This document shows, in pieces, positions 11,749-24,790 of a stretch of DNA of 64,000 nucleotides. Location: contig JAZGTH010000040.1 in NCBI GenBank assembly GCA_036877525.1, forward strand, positions 620,001 through 684,000. The letters run 5' to 3'. Below the pieces are notes generated by a model. The model was not told the DNA's origin. It worked only from the letters and a program-made list of their open reading frames with translations, and made no database searches. How positions within the stretch are numbered: the first letter of the stretch is position 1; each line of letters starts with the position of its first letter. Source of the DNA: Chromobotia macracanthus. Its lineage: Eukaryota > Chordata > Actinopteri > Cypriniformes > Botiidae. A program made the translations under genes and the position numbers.

Positions 11749-14700
11749 TAATTATTTGTAACTAGTTCTGATGCATGTTTCATAGTTTTGTATATGACAT
11801 AAAGGAATAAGCCTACAGAGGCAGTGTCAGAGTGTTTTTATTACAGTAAAGTGTGACATTTTGTGCCTTTGAATCAATTCATATTACAGATTTTGCTCTG
11901 CCTTTCCTGTAAGCTAGCCATAGGTGATTAAACATTGAATAACCACGTGATCACATTTTGGGGTCACTGTAGGTGAGTGATCGTATGTGTAATACGGTAG
12001 AAATGAATAGGTAAAAATGAATAGACCTATAGTTGTCCCTAACATGCATAAACTGAGCCCAGACAGAAATTTAGGGGCCACACCCAAATATAGACACTTG
12101 GGTAAACAAACAAGGCTCTAAAGATGGAAATCCTTGCCGACAGTCACAAATATCACAAATCACTTAAACTGCACTCCAAATTTAGGCACCCAGACATTCG
12201 TACAAATAACCTTCTCCCCTAACACAAGCAACCACTGTTTTTCTTCTCTGTGTACACTCACTTGAAGAGCTTATTATTATTTATGCAAAACTTGTTCTAG
12301 TAAACAAAAACCATTAGACTCTTTAGTTGCAAAATGTTCCATTGACAAACCATGTGATTTTCCAGCTGCACAAACAGTGTGTGCCCATCACATAATAAAT
12401 AATAGCTGAAACTGGTGTTAAAGTAGATATTAAACATAAATCTTTGGCCTTTAAATGAATAGCCTGCCCCCCCAATAAAAACTATCATCATTTATTTACC
12501 TTTGTCAATCCAAACCTAAATTGAAGTAATTACTGCTCTTTTCCACGATTAACAGTGAACATTCTCAGAACACTGGCTGACATTCTCTAAAAGTTCTCTC
12601 AAAGTTATTGGTAGAATGTTAGTAAAATGCTTTTTAAATGTTATATATGTTAAAAATTTATTGAAAAACATTTTAAAATGTTACAGAATTAAAAAGTGTG
12701 AAAACCTTCTTATATTCAAGCAATACTGTTGCAATTACTGTTGGACATTTTGAAATGTTAGGGAAACGTTCTTACAACCTAAAATTGTTAGCTGAGTATT
12801 CAATAAAAGCATAAACTAAATGGTGTAAACATTCTTCAAAATTTCTCACTTTGTGTTTCACAGGGAAAATGTCATATGCATTAAATAAAATATGACAACA
12901 TTTTAACTTTGGGGGCACTGTCCCTTTTAAATTAAATTAAGAAAACTGAAAATCTTCTTGACCTGATGTCTTACTCTTGTCTCAACTTTTCCACTCCTAA
13001 TAGCAGAGAATTTCCAGACAGGACAGCACTGTAAAGAAGGGAGCAGATGTTTCTTTATGACCCCTTGACTCATGGGCCCCATTGGCTGCCAGCTGAGAAC
13101 TGACATCATTTAGGAACCTCGGCACTGTTGATGGAAATCCCCTTTTCTCTGGCAATCTGTGAAGCTTGAGATCTGGGGAAAGGGAAACTTCATAAATCTT
13201 GGACCACTGAAACAGATACATGCCGTAAAAAGCAATCTGTCAGGTCCTGTGATAAATATCTCAGTCCCAGTATCATTCCACAGAACTTTAAAGCCCTCAA
13301 GTACTAGCTATACGGATTGGTTTCGGGCTCTTCATCAGCTGATGGCCTTGAGTTTGCACCAGCAGAATGCAAAACAACCAGTCATCTTCAAAGAGCAACA
13401 ATGTTGTGCTTTATGGCTTGCCATGGAAGTGAAGGCCTTGGACTTCATCACCCTAATTGCAGGAGGTCTTTTGTGGTTTCGATTGTACTGTTTGGGTTTC
13501 AGCGATAAGAGTTGACAGGAGGTTTTACGTAATGCTGACAGTCAGAGAGAGTTACACAGAACCAGTCCAGTCATGTTTTTATTGCGCTACTCTTAGAGCA
13601 GATCTTACAACTTCAGGAAACAAATAATTGCAAGGTTCTTAAAGCGGAAACAAACAAGACTTTTTGTAGATTTCTTACTGTACTCCAAAACAAATATACA
13701 CACACTTAAGTAAATGGGCCAGGATTTGACCTCAGACCACTACATGCAGACCTCAGTAACATAAAGAATAATCAGAGTGTGTGGGCCAGAAGTGTGAAAG
13801 TTTGAAGATGGCAGAGGGGGTGTAAGGTGCCACAGAACTGGTGTGAAGGTAAACATCACACTTCAACACTTGTTATGTCTGTGGGAGGCACAGATTGTTA
13901 CTTCCTCCACACTGGACACTTGCTACATTAGAGGTGTTGCTAAGGCAGAAATCACTCTTTTTATTATATAGGGTCAGTGATTTGAACGAACCCTTATTAA
14001 AGGGTAACATCATTTACCCATACATATACTGTAGGACATCCCACACACAACACCTTATACAAAATACACAACACCTTATAGTACATCTACATAGTATTAT
14101 TGTCTGCTTACAATAATATGTTCTTTGTATGTTCTGTTTGGGTGAAAAAGAAAATACTTAACTGGGGAAAACAATATCCTCAACAACAACCAGACAGGCA
14201 GTGTCTCTGATCTGAGGTCAGTGTTGTTTTGGTCGATTGCTGACAATCTCAGATTTCAGCAGGACATCTGCTGCTACACACAAACACAAGCTGTAGACGT
14301 GCTGACCTCTTGTACACTAAATCCTCCTCAACCTTAAACCTCTGATCTTCTGAGATCCAGCAAAAGTTGCCCTTTCTCACCTGGCTGGGACATGTTTTAC
14401 ACATATTCTAAGAATATTTCTGACCCCCAGAGATAAATGACATCCTGGTTATAGTCTCTGACTTCCACAGATAATAGGCTTGTAAAACACAAACGTGGCT
14501 GTTTAGGAAATGACAAAGTTCAAATAACAGCAGAGATTATGTCTGAGGTTCAACAGACCGGAGCACTAGTAGAGTGTTGTGGATTCCTCTTCACCTTTTC
14601 TTTATTCTGTCAGCGCTGGGATGACGGTTTCTGGCAAAGCACTATAGTTTTTGTCGCTGATAAAACCTGGATGTGAACCAAATATAAAAAACTTAAAAGT

Positions 14701-14868
14701 GGTTTGTTTTGTGTGCTGAAGTAATCAGATTTGGGGTTTTCACCAGTGATAAAACCTCTAAAAAATCCACACAAATCTTTTAGAAGAAAGTCCAAGCCAT
14801 ATCTAATCACCAGAATACCTCAGTCTTTTGGATAGACTGTTTTGACTTGTCAGTAAACAACTTAAGAA

Positions 14869-14967
14869 ACAACCTAGCAACGCCTATAGCAACAACCCAA
14901 AACACCTGCATAGGTGTCAACTGCATAGCCATGCCATGGCAACCACCCACAACACCCCTGGCACCGC
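14869..14967. repeat. AGCAACCAC-type minisatellite tract
   Basis: Contains AACCTAGCAACGCCTATAGC, GGCAACCACCCACAACACCC and similar units. Same family as 4281-4390, 51284-51345 and 57319-57390. Confidence 0.55.
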
Positions 14968-17368
14968 CCACATTTTCTTCAGAACCTAGTTTCAGTAAGT
15001 AATTGCAAGCCCCATTCAGCCTTGAGCTAGTAAATATTACCCTAGATAAGACAGACAACCATGTCTGCCCCACACTACAACCGTCTATTGTCAGAAAACG
15101 TCCTCCTTGGTCTTTCACTCCCATGTCAATTAATCAACATCTTTTTGCTATAGGCAGACACACACACCTCTAACAGTAAAAATATACACACACTTATTTC
15201 TGTTTCCATGAATGGTACATTGATCCTGCTGTCTGTCTTTTTCATTTTGAAGTGTGTGTTGAACCGAGCAGGTAAGTGGGTCTGTGTAACCTGATCCCCC
15301 CTCCTCTCTCCCAGGGGCTTTTTTTACCTCACCTACACACGGCTTTCATTGTTTGACAGCACGGATATGTACACGTCCCTGTGTTTCCCTGGCCCCTCTG
15401 CTACCTGCCGCCACATTCCTGCATCCTGTCGTCAGTTTTCCCAGGCATCTTATACTGTCTGCCCCGACCAGAAATATGGGACTACCTCCATTGTTCACAT
15501 GCAAACATATACCCAAACACAGGTGTTTGCATGTTATTTTTAGTATAATGGTAGGATTGTGTTTTTGGCATGTAGCATGGTAATCGCATGGTAAATTGTA
15601 AAGTAACTTGAAGTACCATGTAAAGGTATTACATATGAATATGGTAATCATTTAGTCTCTTGAAATATAGTTTTTGTTTCAAACACGTGACATTTTTTGG
15701 AAGAAGAAGTGTTAAATTATTATTACATAAAATGTAATGAGTACATAAAATGCTAGCTTTGAAATTAACATTTGCACAGACAAATTGGCTGTAAATGTCA
15801 TTTCCATTACAGAATGCTTTTAAGATAGTTTAAGTTGTGGCGAAAATGACATTTGTTGGTTTCTGAAACTTAAAGGTTTGGACAAAATGACAAAAATGAC
15901 AGAATTTTTCTGTGGTGCATGTATGCCCACAGCTTGAGAGTATTAGTAGACAAACTAAATAAACAAGTGAGAGCGTAAAAATGTATTTAAGTGTGTATTA
16001 GTGCATTAGCACAATACATTAACGCTACATTGAAGATCTTGTGTCTTGTGAAAACTATATAAAACTTATAGCTGCTCTGGATAACAACAGTGTACTTTTC
16101 TATACACTGTATTTTGTTAAATGTTAAATGAACATTGGCTTATTTTAGCTTTAATGAATGATCGTAACTGTTCTGCTGCTCTGCTGAAGAGTGTTTAAAT
16201 TTGCTTTGGCCAACAGTGGAATCTGTCATGGGAACCAATTTATGCACCTGTATATACACAGCCCAGAAAGTTCTGGCTCTCAGCTAAAGTGGAAGTCTCA
16301 GGTAATGAAGGTTAACTGGCAACCAGCACAGGGTGAAATCCGGAAGCTTTATTATGGCACTTGCCAGGCTGTAAGAAGCCCCTGAGAGCATTATATGACA
16401 GGTGATAAAGAGAGATTTAGAGTAGAGGACTGAGATTTATATCTTAGTCCATCTCATTTCTCACAGCAAAACATGCTGCGCTACAAACCACACGGCAAAA
16501 TACATGGCAAAAAAAATAAAAGCCTGCAACAGAAATATAAATCATTAAGTGTTAAATCTTAATTTTGATTGCCTCTTTATTTCTTTTGGCAGTTATCCTT
16601 TACCCTACAATCAGCTACAATGGTAACTATAGTTTCTGCCAAAAGGTACTACTGTTTGTATTTCAGTAAAACTCTGGTACTGTAGTATGGCCCAACACTC
16701 TCTAAAACAGAAAATAAACAAAACATTTGGAGATGTGTGATCTCCACAGGATGTAAGAAATATATGAAAAGCTCTGCTATATAATACAAGTGGCCATTTG
16801 TTCTACATTTTTTCTAATTCCTGTCTAGAAGAAATAACTGAGATAATAAAATGATCATTTTAGAATTTTCTTTTAGCAGATGTTGGTCTTTCACTGGGTT
16901 TGACTAACTTTGCTTGAGTGGGACACAATGCAATGGCTATATCCCTCATATTTCTACCATTTATAGTCCAGTGGGTGAATTACAGCTGCTGGTTGCTGAG
17001 GTTGGTCGCCTCTCTCTGCACTCTGCTGGATTGAACCTGATCTACCCACAAACATGTAAGCAAGCCCCTATGTAATGGAAGTCAGGACAAATGTCAGCAT
17101 TTAGAGTCTGATTGATCCTCCAATAGCACTCAGTGAACCGGGTGAGATCAAGCACTCAGTTAAAGCAAGCAGACACAGTGTCAACTCAAACCCCTGCTCA
17201 TATGCATCCCCCCACACCATCTACCTCCTAAAATAGGTCTATTTAGCCCTGAGCTCCAATCTGAATCTGAAATCTCTCCCTGAGACTGACGGAGGGGTGA
17301 AGCCCCCCAGGGGTGCCCCCTTAAGACAGGCAGGGTGGTCCTGTTTAGCCTAACCTCTTTGGGGCTCA

Positions 17369-17382
17369 TGGGTCAAAGGTCC
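17369..17382 (+). promoter_or_regulatory. DR1 nuclear-receptor motif in a GC-rich block
   Basis: TGGGTCAAAGGTCC matches the DR1 consensus with only the last half-site base altered. It sits in an unusually GC-rich, non-repetitive block (about 17180-17470) within AT-rich surroundings. Function is inference. Confidence 0.4.
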
Positions 17383-17690
17383 TGGCAGTGCTGTGTGGAT
17401 TGAGGAAGCAGTTGAGGAAGGGGTGCCATCCGCTCAACTTCCCCACTGCACTCCTGCCTTTTGTTGGACTGGATGATCACTGACATTTTTTGCACAAATA
17501 TATTGTAATGTCAATTTATTAGCAGTGTTTGAAGGCTCTCTTTTTAGGTTTCTGAGAAATATATACAGAGTCCTTATGCTGTAGATATTGTTTTCTCTTT
17601 GGAGTTTGATATGATCAAGGGAGGTTTGATTCTTTCACAACAACGAATATTTACTTATTCAAAAAACAATCCTCCAGAATCAACCTTAGC

Positions 17691-17884
17691 TTAAAGAGAC
17701 AGGTCACCCATAAAAGACTCACAGCCTCAGTACCATCAACTTTCATTGTATGATGAAAGATGCAATGAATGTGAATGGTGACTAAGGTTGTAGGTCCCAA
17801 ACATTTTTTTGGGTGTTCCACAGAAGACAGAAAGTCATACTTTGCTTGTTTACAGAATAGTGATGATTTATGGATCATCCTTTG
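17691..17884. mobile_element. MITE with central stem, same family as 61252-61526
   Basis: Begins TTAAAGAGACAGGTCACCC and ends near TTTATGGATCATCCTTTG. The interior holds CCTCAGTACCATCAACTTTC paired against GAATGTGAATGGTGACTAAG, the central hairpin also seen at 61335-61400. CCACAGAAGACAGAAAGTCA is a typical interior word of this group. Confidence 0.6.
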
Positions 17885-19439
17885 TACTGCTTGAACCTAA
17901 AACCCTTGATTCCAGATTTTTATCACTGTGCTATAGCACCTTAGACTTTTACAGTTGAAGGTATCTACAGCTTTAGGCAGGTCCTCTAATGCTGGTATAG
18001 ATAAAGTAGCTTATGTAACATTCACTTACATCTACCAATAAACCGAAGGTCACTCCTGGCCAAATCAAGTTGAGAGAGATCCTTTTAATGCTCTATATCT
18101 GTCCAGTCCTCCCTCAGATAAAATCCCACTTACATCTTCAGAGAGCTGAGCAACACATTTTCCATGTGCTTACAGGGTGGAAAAAAGATTAGAACATGTT
18201 CGACATGTTGGCACCCACCCGTGTTGCTTTGTTTTGGGTTTAAGGAGTCAGAAGAACAGGTGAGTAAGCTCTTTGTTCTTGGGCTGTTAAAAATTTCAAC
18301 ACATTGTAATTCTGCTCTTATGCCCTGGGCGAGAAGGTTTATGAACTGCAAATGAAGGCACAGCAGATGTTGTTCACCTCCCTCACTCCCTATAGCTTGA
18401 CTTGATATATTTACATTGAACAAATACATTGAATCTGACAATACTGCTAAAAAAGCTCTGCAGAGATGCAGGCTGCTAAACAACAGAGTAAAAGTAAAAT
18501 ACTCTTCAGTTCTAAAGTTTTTGGAATTGATGCACCCGGAAACTTTTATACCCCATCAAGATGGACCAGACAATAGAAAAAGCAATAAACAAAAATTGCT
18601 ATTTGACACCAGTCAAAGTTATTTCCCGCTATATGTTTTAAATACATTATTGTTAATTCAGAAATGGAAAAAGTTTTCATTTCAAAACAATTAAAAAGTG
18701 AACTTTTAACATGAAACACATGGCAGAGTTTGAGTTGGGGTAAAATAAAGAACTTAATGTGAATCTGAAAGTACTTGCTTTGGTTTCAAATCACTTAAGA
18801 CCTAAAACAAACAGATTATCCCAAAACACACAGAGTAATAGCAAAATAGAGTCAATCTGTGGCATGTGATGACACGGAAACACACTTTTATGGGGTTGTT
18901 TTCAAGGAAAATTTATTGCTACCTGTGCAAACAAACTTAAACTTCCACAACCTCCCATTTTGATCTCAACAGTGGAAAAATGTTTGCCATAAAAATGAGT
19001 TTTCCATTTCTGATATACATTTTATTGCCACAGGAGAGGGTTGATCACCATGGGAGGGGACCAGGAAGAGGAAGTTACATCATGAAAAAGCGAACATTGT
19101 GTGTGTGTGTGTCAGACAAATTGTCACTTAAGGGGATAGATGAATTGTTGTTAATTAAAGATGATCGCTGGGCTAGGTTCCCTTCCATGAATTAAGGTGT
19201 GGTGTGTTTCTATGAATGGAGAAGGCTGAATCAGCATTGCTCAAATAGAGGAAGAGAGCAATTCTCATCCTCCCTGTAACCAGAGAAAAAAAATGCAACC
19301 TTTACTTGTGACAGCCTGTCAGCTTTACGACTGACAGATTGTTCAACTGTCTGATAGAAGCTTACATAAACAATGATTAGGTAACAATAATGAGTTGCTT
19401 TAACATTTTCCAGACAATTTTTCAAAAAATAAAAGTTAG

Positions 19440-19535
19440 AACCAGCCCAAGCCAGTCTCCACTGGTTCAAGCAGGTTTAGACTGGTTTAGATGGTCTCCC
19501 ACCAAAGATTAAGAGGCCGGTTTGTCAGCCTCTAA
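19440..19535. repeat. GCTGG/CCAGC degenerate repeat
   Basis: Reads ACCAGCCCAAGCCAGTCTCC, then ACTGGTTCAAGCAGGTTTAG and ACTGGTTTAGATGGTCTCCC. Related to the tract at 10448-10665. Confidence 0.5.
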
Positions 19536-21903
19536 AAACAGTAAAGGGAGTAGACTGGAAGTCCAGGTAAGATCAGAAACCAACTTTGGGTGATTTTAAC
19601 CATTTTCTCCCCAGTAGGACTGTCTTAAAATCCAGACTGTAATTCACCTAATCTAGAACTTTTGTGTTTATGCCATCTTCGGTGGTCTACCTTTGCCATG
19701 TTCCAAACAGAAAAGTAAAGAAATGAAAAAACCTGGGTGCTGTACTTTTCAAAATCAAAGTAAGGAATCTGATTTATTAGCTTTTAAAGAGCCTTTATGC
19801 CCTGAAGGATAAGTACCATATGAGATGTTTGCATTTAGACATTCCATTGGTAAGTCTCAAACTGCTGTGGTTGAGACTCGCTGGAAAGGGAACATATATC
19901 ACTTAATGTCAAAATGAATGAAGAACCCTTTTAAATGGGGAGGATACACACGATACACAACACAAAACAGAACATGATGTGCTGAACACAAAATGTGTTG
20001 TCTTGGGAAGGAGAAAACTTGTTTGACAGCAGTTTTTTCACCATTAACTAAAAATCCCTAACTAAAAAGACCTAAAAGAAAAAACACTTTTAGCTTAGTG
20101 ACGTTAGTAATAAATTAAAAACAAATAATAAAAAAGTAGATTTGAGGTGGTGGTGAGATGCCAGAAATTGTCACAGTAGTGAGGCCAGTATCCATGTATT
20201 CTTGCGTTTATAATAGACAGGATGACATAAACAAACACACAGGTAGAGTATTTAAACAGGAAAATATAACTACTTTTAAATATTTAATGAAATGGACATA
20301 GGGCCATCTGTTGCCACTCTGGATGGAGCACTTTGGGTTAGATAGTGAGCAATATATGACACATTTCCTAGCATCACACTGTGCATGTACCTTTAGGGTC
20401 ACTGTAGATACTGTTGTGCTCTGCATGAGGCCGTTTTGTCCAGCTATTGTGTCTGCTGGGAATGTGTTATGAACAATGGGAGATGTAGCCAAGTGTGTAA
20501 ACAACGGCAGATAAAAGAAGGAAGACATTAAGTTAGCATGTTGTTGGGAGGTGGAGAGGTGCTGTAGATAGTCTGTTAATAAAATGTTCCACTGTCCTCA
20601 CCCATTAGCTTGTGCTGAGTTCATTGAAGTTGTATAATTACAGTGCAGCTTAATGGGTGACTGATGCAGTTTCTTTCATGTGAATAGACACTAATGCAAA
20701 TGTTGCAGTGGGTGGAGTTTAGAGCTTGGAGGGTGTGGCTGTACACACCTAGATTAGCCAGGGAGGGTCAAGCAGGAACTCTGCCCAGCTTGTGGCTATA
20801 ATTATAGACCTACACTTTCCATTGTGTCCTTGAAAAGGGAAAACTAATATAATCTTGTTTTCAAGGCCTGTGTAGCTTTAATCTTTTGGGCTTTTAGGTT
20901 AATTGTCGTTCAACAAAGACCTAAAGCTCAACGGGGGAGAATTTGTTTATTTACTTGAAATAAGAATGGCTAATTCCATTCTTATCCACATTGTATAAGA
21001 CGGTGTACAGTCAGTCAATTGTTATCTTAAAATAACATTTCATGTTGCTAATCTAACACTGTGATAATGTTAATAACAGGTTAGTTTTTAATTACATTAA
21101 ACTTTCTACTCATGATTGTCGCAATGCATTATGGGTACAACCTTTCAGTAAATTTGCCCCTTAACGATTTAAAGGCACACAAGCAACACACGCACACAAA
21201 AGTGTTGTGTTCCTTCTTATAAACACAAAATAATATGGCCACTGCTACAAAACAACTACATTCTCTGTTATGTTTAATAACTTCAACACCACTCAAACAC
21301 ATTAAACAGTCATTTCCCAAATGAAGACTAAGAAAGGGGATGAAGCAACAGAAAAGGTAAACAATGCTGATGTCTTTGAAGATTTGAGAGGGTGGAGAAA
21401 ATGAGAGAACAATTAGAGTGGTTTGGAAACAGAGAGGGAACTACAAACTATAAAAGAACAGAGCAACTAAGTCCAGGTGTGCTGCACCTGGTATTATGTC
21501 ATCAGTATTGTGTGCGATGGGCTTCAGAACCTTGTGTGAGATCTGATTGTGACACAAAACTTTCATTCATCAGCCAGAAACTAAAGGGACATTCAGAAAG
21601 AGCTATACATTGCTATAGATTGTTGCTGTGCTTGATTCTGCTGGTGTGTATGAATTGTCATATATTGTGTTCATAAAGACAAATGTGTCAGAGTAAATTT
21701 GTTTTGTTTTTCCTTCAAAGCTTTCCTACAAGATTTATGATGGTTAGTCATAGATGCACCCTATGCACTCATGAGACAATTGTTGACATAGAGTAAGAAT
21801 ATAGTATATTCTTATAAAATATAATAAAAATATTCTTTTAAAATATTCCATAAAATTAATGTGGATAGTTTAGCTGAAATAAATTGTCTTGATAGAACTG
21901 AAG

Positions 21904-22075
21904 TTTACATTTACATGCATTTATGCATTTGGCAGACGCTTGGCCAAAGCGACTTACAGTGTTGCTTGTGTTATTTATGTTCAATGTGTACCTTTTGGCA
22001 GTATATGTGTTTTCTGGGAATTTAACCCACAACCTTTGCGCTGCTGATGCAATGCTCTACCTGTTGAGCTACAGA
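21904..22075 (-). mobile_element. tRNA-derived SINE
   Basis: Read on the minus strand, the element starts with a tRNA-like head: an A-box-like TAGCTCAACAGGTAGAGC, then AAAGGTTGTGGGTTAAATTC as a degenerate B box. It continues to the conserved tail GTAAGTCGCTTTGGCCAAGC, then GTCTGCCAAATGCATAAATG. This is a standard fish tRNA SINE architecture and not a functional tRNA gene. Confidence 0.75.
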
Positions 22076-23974
22076 AACACCATGAATTTGATGAAAAATG
22101 AATTTGGCATATTGGCATATTTCAGCACAGTATAAGACCCTGTTTACATCTTGTATAAACACTTAAACCGCTCAGTCACAAGTGGGCAAGTGCTGAATAC
22201 AGATGTAAACAGGTTCCAAACTGTTTTGTTATCAGATCACTCAAACCACATTTAAAAGTAATATGGTCAAAAATGCATGCAACAGTGGAGAACTACCTAC
22301 TTACCTGTCAATCAACCATTCCCCTATAAGAAGAGCATCTGTGTGTTTTTACATAAAGAAAACATAAAAAACACTTTTTGCTCAAACTTTACTGGTCTCA
22401 GCATGCAGTGCATTATGCACATCCAGTTTGTCCAAATGCAAGAATAAAATAACAATTTTGCAATTAGCATTTTGTTAACTGAACTAACATCACATTTGCC
22501 ATGAAATATAAATGTGGCTGTTTATTTTAAAATTATGTTTAAAATAAACATTCAGAAACATGCTGATATAGTGAGTTACATAGAAGCTAGTTGTTCCCAA
22601 ATCCAACCCCCTCTGGCCACAGGAAATTTATTTTGGATTTTAATTTGGATTTTTATCTGGTGTTATATATTATACATATTATTATTTTATTGTATTTAAA
22701 TTTTTTATGTATGTTTTTAATGTACCTTCTTGATTCTGCACTGCTGTTCTGAAGACTGTGTATGTGTGTGTATATGTGCAGGCGTGTGATGTCTCTGTAA
22801 ATTAATGGACAGTATCCTTCCTCACAGCCAGTTACATCATCCTGACATCACTGAAGGCTATATAGTTCTCATTTGTCCTGCTTCATGTTGGGACAAGCTC
22901 CACTGGAAAATGGTGTATGGTTAAGGGAGAAGCTGTCACAAAGATTGTAAATATAATCCCAGGCAGAAGTGACCCAGGTGCTTACCAATAAATATAAACC
23001 GAGTTATACACATGGCATGTAACCATCATTCCTACAAGCATTAGCATAAACAAATGATGGTGGTCCACAGCCTATTTTGAGCTTTTCTGTATTTCTCATC
23101 AAAAACACCCCCTCCATTTCCCCAGAAAACCTTTAGGGTACGTGCAGATTGGTGAGCTTCTGTACATCATGTAGCGCACGTAGCTGTCAGAGCTGTGGAG
23201 GGAGTTGACAGATGTCTAACATCAGATTGTATAACACTGTCCATATGAAGGTCTGTGGCAATTAATCAAGTTACAAAATGAAAGAAAAGCAATTTACAGT
23301 GAAATACAATATAAGCCCTGGTGCATTTGTGGATTATCATTGCTGTAAGCTCTCAGTTTTGGTAAATGGTGATACATATTCAACTCATCTCACCTCATCT
23401 TCACTGAACACCTTCACATTTGGAAAACTGCAACATGATCTCCTTCCCTTATGCGTGAATTCCAAACATTTCCAAATGACATCATTCCCAGATTCCTCAA
23501 CATGTTGCTTCCAGTCAACTTTCACTGCCAAAACGTTGCAGAATCACTTGACTGATCTTGAATGCTGGGATTGTTAAGACAACATAGATTTGAACCACTG
23601 CTTTCTAGGCGATTACAAATTGTAATATTTTGTAATACTACAAAAGTATCATACAAAAGGTCAAAATGACATGGGCCTTATATTAGCAAGTGTTGTGGTG
23701 AAACCATTTAATAACTTTGTGTGATAAACAGAACAAAACTAAAGTTATTATAGTGACATTTTGCATCTGCTTAGCTCTCCTTGGAACATGAGAGTTCTTT
23801 TGAGAAGATTGTTGTTTTATTCATAACTGAATCCTTCTTTTGAATCTGATCTTTCCATTTTTCCATCTTTCCTTTACATTCATATAACCGGTTACTACGT
23901 GTTCATGAATTAGACCGAATCAGCAAACTCACTGTCTATAGTGGAAAGAGTTAATAACTTAAGATCATCAGTGA

Positions 23975-24235
23975 ATAAAATCCTACATTTCAGTCTGTTT
24001 CTCACACAAATCTGTCATATGGCTTCACGAGACTAGAAATACTGCATGCAGATCATATGGAGTTCTCAGAATACTTTTATGGTACTATTGTGATGCTTAA
24101 AAGCTCCATTCATTGGAATAGCATTTAAAAGAGTGAGAAACACAGTCTTCAGAATTTATTCTACCATGTTCCACAGAAGAAAGAGGAATGATATGATGGT
24201 GAGCAGATGATAACAGAACTCTTCCTTTAAACAGA
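23975..24235. mobile_element. MITE-like non-autonomous element
   Basis: The interior contains CATATGGCTTCACGAGACT and GTTCCACAGAAGAAAGAGG. The right end, GGTGAGCAGATGATAACAG followed by AACTCTTCCTTTAAAC, resembles the inverted end of the AAAGGGATAGTT family. The left boundary is uncertain. Confidence 0.5.
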
Positions 24236-24604
24236 CAACAGACAATTGAAAATGGGTGGTAAATATCCTCAAACTTTTTTATGTGTTTGGAAAACATGGA
24301 GACCTGAAAATAAAAACATGGTTTAGACATGAATCGCTCAGCTGCCTTATAATTGGCAGTTGGTTTATGGTCTGCTCACGTTCCTCTCAGTACTGTTGGT
24401 GTGTGAAGCTGTTGACAGGGCAGGAGAGGACGAGGCTGATAAGACAAATGCACTGCCATCAGTATAACAGCCCCTTCCTTTAATCGCCCCCTTTCCTCTT
24501 CTTTTGTGTTCTGTCACACCGTTTGTTTTGAGAGCTTTTCTGGCACAAACTGAAATGGAAGTAAAAGCATTTCTGTCATTTTCTTATCTTGCTACAACAT
24601 GTTT

Positions 24605-24790
24605 TTAAGGTAATAGATCAAATAAAAATGAAAATTCTTGTCATCATCTACTTATTCTCATGTCAAAAAAGCATCATGTGGGTTTAAAAGGCTTGAAATA
24701 TAGCATACAATCATATGGACAATATTGATGATACTTTTTGGCCAACTCTTTTGGTAAATTACAATAAGGAAGTTGATATCAAAAACCTTG
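24605..24790. mobile_element. MITE fragment, AAAGGGATAGTT-ended family
   Basis: The left end, TTAAGGTAATAGATCAAATA then AAAATGAAAATTCTTGTCAT, aligns with the left end at 4014. The right end is diverged or lost. Confidence 0.5.

Larger units (their letters stand above)
9465..17180. other. Intergenic DNA, no gene seen
   Basis: No supported gene. The stretch contains a CT-rich microsatellite (10130-10190), a CCAGC/GCTGG tract (10448-10665), a 1-kb TTAA-bounded element (10750-11748), a degenerate GTTCT/GTTAG-rich repeat around 12540-12790, and an AGCAAC tract (14869-14967). Open frames such as 13159-13515 have no recognisable domain and are treated as chance. Confidence 0.6.

Noticed and set aside
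13159..13515. 118-codon plus-strand open frame
   Set aside because: No recognisable motif, no splice context, and a second frame in the same strand is also open. It is best explained by chance in GC-richer DNA.
21904..22075. tRNA gene
   Set aside because: The A and B boxes belong to a SINE head. The cloverleaf is incomplete, and the conserved SINE tail follows.
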